Program-made: the position numbers and the translations under genes | Notes under the pieces: generated by a model | Database searches by the model: none | What the model was told of the DNA's origin: nothing | The model's input: only the letters and a program-made list of their open reading frames with translations | From: Canna indica | Taxonomy: Eukaryota > Streptophyta > Magnoliopsida > Zingiberales > Cannaceae | Length of the DNA stretch: 64,000 nucleotides | Assembly: GCA_034359265.1 (NCBI GenBank) | Contig: CP136890.1 | Coordinates: forward strand, 31,600,501-31,664,500 | Reading direction: 5' to 3' | Shown: positions 59,439 through 64,000 of the stretch, piece by piece | Layout: every line of letters starts with the position of its first letter | Position numbering within the stretch: position 1 is the stretch's first letter

Positions 59439-59578
59439 AGAAGAAAAGAGTTTTGAGGAAAAAGAAGGATTAGGGCAATAATATGCCCTAATTAGTTTAT
59501 TAATAAGTCATTATCAGTTTTACATGTACATAAGACCCTATGATAACCATATATTACAAACAAGTTCAAATACCAAGA

Positions 59579-59775
59579 ACCAATAACCAAAATCAGTTAT
59601 GAGTTTATTTATTATATTATTTTATTTATTTAGTAAATGGTTAATTATCCATTTAGTAAAGTTATACGGTTATTAAACGGATAACTGCATCTATCTAAAC
59701 CTGTTAGTTCGATTCGGATAACTGATAGATAATCGATAATGAATTAGTTTCGATTTCAGATATTAATTTTAAAAT
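59579..59775. repeat. MITE segment duplicated around copia A, right copy
   Basis: Counterpart of 40523-40713. It begins within 3 bp of the LTR end (59575) and then continues into the right end of the hAT-type MITE. Confidence 0.8.
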
Positions 59776-59875
59776 CGGACGATTCCGATTTCGGTTAGCA
59801 TATTTCTAAACCGTTTCAGTTTCGGTTATTCAAAAAAATACGGTTAACCGAACCTCCACCATCTCTAATCGAGGG

Positions 59876-61408
59876 TTATGACTCACTGATGGCAATGCCG
59901 AAGGTGACTTTTGTGGTTCTCACCTTATGTCGACTGAATATTGATCTATGATGTACATATTATTTCTTTTACTTATAGTATATCATTTTCTTTGTGCAAA
60001 AAAAATAAAATAAAATAGAATACAAAGTACTAAGCTTGGTAAGTACTTTCCACCTTGATGATCACTCGCTCCCAGCAAAACTGCAGTAACTACTACGATT
60101 CCACTCACAAAGCAAATAATACCATCAGAGGAAGAAGGACATGTGGATCTTTGGGTCTTAAGAGAGCACAAAGCATCTTTAATTTAGAAAAGAACAAAGT
60201 CATAGTTTCCTATGTCATAGTATGAAAAATGACATAGGAAAGTGAATACAACATTGTCATGCATTCTCCACTCCATGTAACAAACGAAAAACAAAATCAT
60301 AAAATATGATAGAGTTGGAGTTTTGATAAGTGTGTGTGTTGTGATTTTGTTGTTTTATAAGACATGTTAGTGTAAGCCAATAATACTACATGTATAATAT
60401 ATAAATAGTGCATGTTTTTTGAATGGTAAGATTTCATCTGGAGAACTAAAATAGCATTTCAAGTTTTTCCATCAAATTAACACTTGTAAAACCCTCGTAA
60501 CATCATTTGGAGAACTGAAATCCAAAAACCAGACACCCCCTTAATCAAAGCTCTTTGCATATTGCATGTATATATGATACCAGTGTTTTTGTCATAAATT
60601 GGTTGGCGATTGTATCTCAAACTGTATGGATTTGTGTTGCTTGTGATGCATGATTCATCATTGAATTCAACTCATTGTTAATCAACGTCTCCTCACTCAT
60701 TTTCAATATTAACATTCTCATTTGAAAATTTGAAAACTCAGGAGACACAAAATTCAATGTTGCTTGCATGTATAGAGTTGTGAAAAGAAGTACAAGATGT
60801 CATAATTGTTTAAACTTGTCTTCTCATAGAATTTTATTTTATGTTCTTTAACATCAAGACACTCAATAATTTTATTCTAATCATTGGATGGGCCAAATCT
60901 TCACTGCAAGCTTTAATACTGTTACTGCAGAAAATCAGGAAATTAATTTGCATCATCATCATCACCATTTGCAACTTCTTTAACTCCTAATTTTTCTCCA
61001 TCAACTCCTTGCTACTACAATTAGCACAGCATTAGTCATAAAGCCGACATCAAAAGAAGAAGAAAAGGTATAAAATGCTACTGTCAGCTAAAGCATCATC
61101 TTTATGCTGAACATGACTAGCTCATGGTTTGCATGCTTGGAGAATAATGATCAACATGCAGATATCACTTCCCACTCCGTCAAAGCTCATCGATTCCTGC
61201 TTATGAAAAATCATTCCATCACTTCAACTTGTTTGGCAATTTTCCATGCATCAGTAATTAATGCATGCAAAGACCAAGGAGGCAAATGCTCCATTCAAAA
61301 TGTGTTATAGTTTTTCAGACAATCTGAAAAGATTTTAATGTTCTTCATGTTGAGGAACAGGTTCTTGGGCATTTTGTAGACTGTTATGTGCCTTAGTGTA
61401 CGCCCTTG
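59876..61408. other. Non-coding or unrecognised sequence
   Basis: No gene can be supported. A minus-strand frame at 59983-60171 has a hydrophobic stretch (GIICFVSGIVVVTAVLLG), and a plus-strand frame at 61104-61310 is open, but neither resembles a known family and neither has neighbouring exons I can identify. Confidence 0.4.
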
Positions 61409-61557
61409 TTTGAGGGTGGTGGGGGTTAATTTTTTTATCTATCTTTTCGATACTTGCTTGATCCATGGTGGAACATGGAGATATTTGAGGATGGTGGGGG
61501 TTAATCTTTTCACCATCTTTTCGATACTTGCTTGATCCATGGTGGAACATGGAGATA
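61409..61557. repeat. Two-copy 75-bp tandem repeat
   Basis: TTTGAGGRTGGTGGGGGTTA begins both units (61409 and 61484), and both end in CATGGTGGAACATGGAGATA. Mild divergence between copies. Confidence 0.85.
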
Positions 61558-61569
61558 GAGTGGTTGACT

Positions 61570-61631
61570 GAGAAGAAGAGGGGGAGAGGGAGAGAGAGGG
61601 GGGGGGAGAGAGAGAGAGAGAGAGAGAGAGT
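61570..61631. repeat. GA-rich microsatellite
   Basis: Interrupted (GA)n with G runs, ending in about 15 uninterrupted AG units. Minus-strand Ser/Leu/Pro-rich frames over it are artefacts. Confidence 0.9.
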
Positions 61632-62039
61632 AGAATGAGGAGATATAATTGGAGTCGATCAAAAATCAATTTGTCTTCATTCCTCTTGTTTCATGTCTAT
61701 TTATAGATTATAATTGCAAATATGTATGACTCTTTTCAAAAGTTGTGACTCTTCCCAAAAGGTGTGACCAAAACTATAGTTGTTTTATAAATAGAGTCTT
61801 TTACTTCTTGGTGCGGCGTTGATATATATGTATAATTCCATCTTGTATTTGATATTTCTTTTTGAATGGTTGGTGATGTCAATTCGGCTTGATGATGTGG
61901 CGGCGAGCGGTGATGTGGCAGCCTTGTTACGCCGGTCAACCAACACACTAAAATCTTCATGAACATCTTGCAACATGGACCTCAACCACTTGCATTAGAA
62001 TAATATCTATTACAATAATGAAATGTTATTCAAGAAACA
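61632..62039. other. Possible LTR fragment
   Basis: Short repeated phrase GACTCTTTTCAAAAGTTGTG / GACTCTTCCCAAAAGGTGTG (about 61729-61768) and TATAAATAG (61786-61794), reminiscent of a retrotransposon LTR promoter. Ends not found. Confidence 0.3.
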
Positions 62040-63870
62040 TTATACATCTCTACGGAAATCAATGTCAGAGTCTGTCTCCTCTACTCTATCTAACTAGACC
62101 TTCACAGCTATCACTCGAACCTGCAGATCTGAGGCAAAATAACAAACATCAATGGAAAGCTGAGTAGAAGAATCAATATGCCAACAATAAGGACAACAAT
62201 CATGATGCGATGATACTACAAATGCAACAATATACGACTCTGTAATAAAATGCAACATGTCAACAACAACAAGACACATGTTAAACTATCAACTATTGCA
62301 ACTCATACCAATCAAGAGTGTAATGGACAAGTGGATTTCCCCCGCACTCTCGCACCTTGAGAGTGGCACCTCAAGCCCGCTCCAGCTGGAGATGCGACTA
62401 TCTAAAAGATAGTCCGCCGACGTCTAACAGCGCGACACCGCACACGAGACCATCGACGTCTAACAGCGCGACGCCGTACGTGCAACTCGAGTGAAAGTTT
62501 CATGATCACTGGTGTCACCGCCCATACTCCTCGGGCAAACAATCAACACTGTCCGGGCTTGCGCCCACAACGATTATAATGCAGTATATCATCAACAACT
62601 GACCTATAATGCTAGCAATAATAATTGATACAACAATAAGAAGCATGATAGCTAGATCTCACCACATGATACATCACAACTGATCTACAATGCTAACAAC
62701 AACAAATGCTACAACAACTATCAACAAATGCAACCAGAATAATTCATGTTAGCAAATACAACTTATGACAACACTAACAGTGTGCACAATGCCTAGCATA
62801 ATATCATGTTTAATAATCATCAATGCATAACAGCTAATCAGACTCATGCAATTATCAACATGGCATGTTTAACAATATAATGCAACAAGAGATCAACGAA
62901 TTAATTTTAGAAGCAAATAGAGGCAAGGGGTAAAATCGTCAATTTACCCATTCAACATTCATCGGCCACAACAGCAGTCAACTCGCACCCACCACAACTA
63001 TCTATACTCTAAATCACCACCTAACATAGAATACCACTATCCTACATTATTTAATTATTTATCAACTGAATCAATAACTCGCATCTACCAAATAACACCG
63101 ACACCTAGAAAACACCTACCAAGCTACCTTTGATCAGAAATCTGACACCACCATCGCGTTCAGAACGCAAAAACCTACAACTTTGGTATTCATCTTGACT
63201 CGATCCGACAATCCTATGATCAAATCTAAAATACTCTAACATTCTATAATTTAACCTCATTTCATGCGATACAGCTCTCTTCTTAATTAACTTATTTATT
63301 AAATTAAATAAAACTCTCATCTCCCACTCGTCTCACCCCCGCTCGTCACCCGACACCCAGCCCAACGCTGCCCTCCTCTCTCCTCCTCGGGTCCTCGCCG
63401 ACCCTCCCTCCGATCCAACTGTCGGCGACCACCCGTCGCCCCCCTCCTCACCGATCTCCAACGATGGTGGGACACCGTCCCTTCGCCAGGACAGGTCGAG
63501 GCAGTAGCCATGGCTTCTGCCATACCGCGAGCTCATCACCCTCCGACCGGCTCCGCCTTCGACCGGTTCCGATTACAATCTCCTCTTCTCCAACTTGCTG
63601 TCGATGAACGAAGCCATGGGAAAAATTGATGGATCAACAGAGAAGATAAGAACTCCTACCTAAAAACTCCTCCGAACTCCGGTCTTCACGGGAGTCTTCT
63701 CACCGCCCGCACGCCGCTCTGATCACCTGCCTCCTCAACCATTGCCGACACCAAGACCAAGAGATTAGAGGAGGATTAGGGCTAATTAAATAGGATTATG
63801 CACTTTTGCAAAAAGGCCCCTCCAAGAAAAATATTTACAACAAGGTCCCCAATTTTTTTAGGTCATAACA
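62040..63870 (-). mobile_element. Probable gypsy-type LTR
   Basis: The layout resembles the minus-oriented gypsy LTRs: a CTGCAG...AAAATAACAAACATCAATGG stretch (62131-62157) like their tRNA-rich/ACAAA module, then hairpins (62345-62566), AT/CAA-rich sequence, and a GC-rich region on the right. A GGTCATAACA end near 63870 would read TGTTATGACC on the minus strand. The left end is uncertain and no target duplication was identified, so this is tentative. The open frames at 63105-63539 are not recognised. Confidence 0.35.
62345..62566. repeat. Hairpin cluster and 36-bp repeat
   Basis: Perfect inverted repeats CACTCTC/GAGAGTG (62345-62365), CTCCAGCTGGAG (62380-62391), CTATCT-AAA-AGATAG (62398-62412) and GGGC-TTGC-GCCC (62555-62566). 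GACGTCTAACAGCGCGAC occurs twice with a 36-bp period (62419 and 62455). Confidence 0.8.
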
Positions 63871-64000
63871 ATAAAAGCGGTGAGACAATTTGTTAGAAGT
63901 CCGTTTGGAGAGAGTTTTGTGGTGATATGGCTACAATTTCAGTAATACAAGTTCATTTTCCTTGAAGGTGACATCACGGTGCTTGCGGTCATAAGTTGTT

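Larger units (their letters stand above)
40739..59575 (-). mobile_element. Ty1/copia retrotransposon A (second layer)
   Basis: In minus orientation: primer site (59427-59438), gag (about 58110-58896), protease and pre-integrase (57150-58088), integrase N-terminal half (about 56604-57150), then copia B, then integrase end, RT and RNase H (42971 down to about 40960), a polypurine tract (complement ACTCCCCCTCAAG near 40859) and the 3' LTR. LTRs are very short, about 120-135 bp (about 40739-40857 and 59440-59575), with a TGGTATTTG start on the minus strand. At the copia B site, dropping the insert and one 5-bp repeat leaves the integrase frame continuous, which shows that the halves belong together. 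Several stops make it inactive. Confidence 0.85.
40381..59867. mobile_element. hAT-type MITE, split by nested retrotransposons (outermost layer)
   Basis: The left end TAGGGATGGCAATAAAAACC and the right end, read in reverse complement, TAGAGATGGTGGAGGTTCGG, are imperfect inverted repeats of hAT type. Both continue into CGGTTAA-rich sequence. Flanking 8-mers ATTTAGGG (40373-40380) and ATCGAGGG (59868-59875) match at 6 of 8, as expected for an old 8-bp hAT duplication. The MITE's own sequence is about 40381-40713 plus 59579-59867; everything between is nested insertion. About 190 bp of it is present on both sides of copia A. Confidence 0.7.

Noticed and set aside
59028..59473. GC-rich open frames on both strands near the copia A leader
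   Set aside because: Repetitive GGCGCGGGCGAC composition; the position is the leader between primer site and gag.
61439..61669. Ser/Leu/Pro-rich minus-strand frame
   Set aside because: Encoded by the GA microsatellite and the 75-bp tandem repeat.
1..64000. tRNA, rRNA or snoRNA genes
   Set aside because: No cloverleaf with A and B boxes or rRNA motif was recognised by eye; the GGTATCAGAGC sequences are primer-binding sites. A tRNAscan/Rfam run would be decisive.

Overview
The window is nuclear DNA from a flowering plant, most likely a monocot. The AT-rich background is filled with Ty1/copia and Ty3/gypsy LTR retrotransposons, L1-type LINEs and small DNA transposons, and the single recognisable host gene is strikingly GC-rich with a serine/proline-rich organelle-targeting N-terminus. 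No bacterial-type operon, CRISPR array, rRNA or tRNA gene was found. I cannot name the species.

Left part (1-19700). Positions 1-2391 look like a gypsy LTR in minus orientation, cut by the window edge and carrying small hairpins and a 32-bp minisatellite. A decayed plus-strand gypsy pol with a large internal deletion and a 3' LTR follows (about 3340-4880). Next come a decayed minus-strand copia element (about 4890-9684) and an L1 LINE (9685-18964) bounded by a 9-bp target-site duplication. That LINE is broken by a gypsy LTR (about 13961-17666) containing a 1.56-kb tandem duplication.

Middle (19700-38860). A second LINE of the same family (about 19695-26415) carries a Tourist-like MITE with a TTA target duplication. 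Just beyond its tail lies the host gene (26707-27336), a 209-residue, probably plastid-targeted membrane protein with a bacterial-type PH domain, with two site II promoter motifs upstream. After 1.3 kb of non-coding DNA comes a complete-ended minus-strand gypsy chromovirus (28655-37220, target duplication TGAAA) that has lost almost all of its reverse transcriptase. Non-coding DNA with an inverted-repeat MITE follows.

Right part (38860-64000). A solo copia LTR (38867-40106) precedes a five-layer nest. A hAT-type MITE (40381-59867) contains copia A; copia A is split in its integrase by copia B (42972-56603, Sirevirus-like); copia B is split in its gag zinc knuckle by a gypsy solo LTR (48301-54567); and that LTR is split by the plus-strand copia C (48518-52155). 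Four of the five insertions have a recognisable, sometimes imperfect, target duplication; copia A does not. The final 4 kb holds simple repeats, LTR-like sequence and no recognised gene.

The most unusual signal is in the gypsy LTRs: arrays of small hairpins whose loops are conserved while the stems change sequence but stay complementary. The clearest array is at 52571-52886 (seven hairpins), with related examples at 30-202. The copia B and C LTRs instead share palindromic CGATCG/GGTCGACC-rich tracts upstream of a TATAAATA box. All element coding regions seen are disrupted by stops, frameshifts or deletions, so the only gene here likely to be functional is the PH-domain gene.
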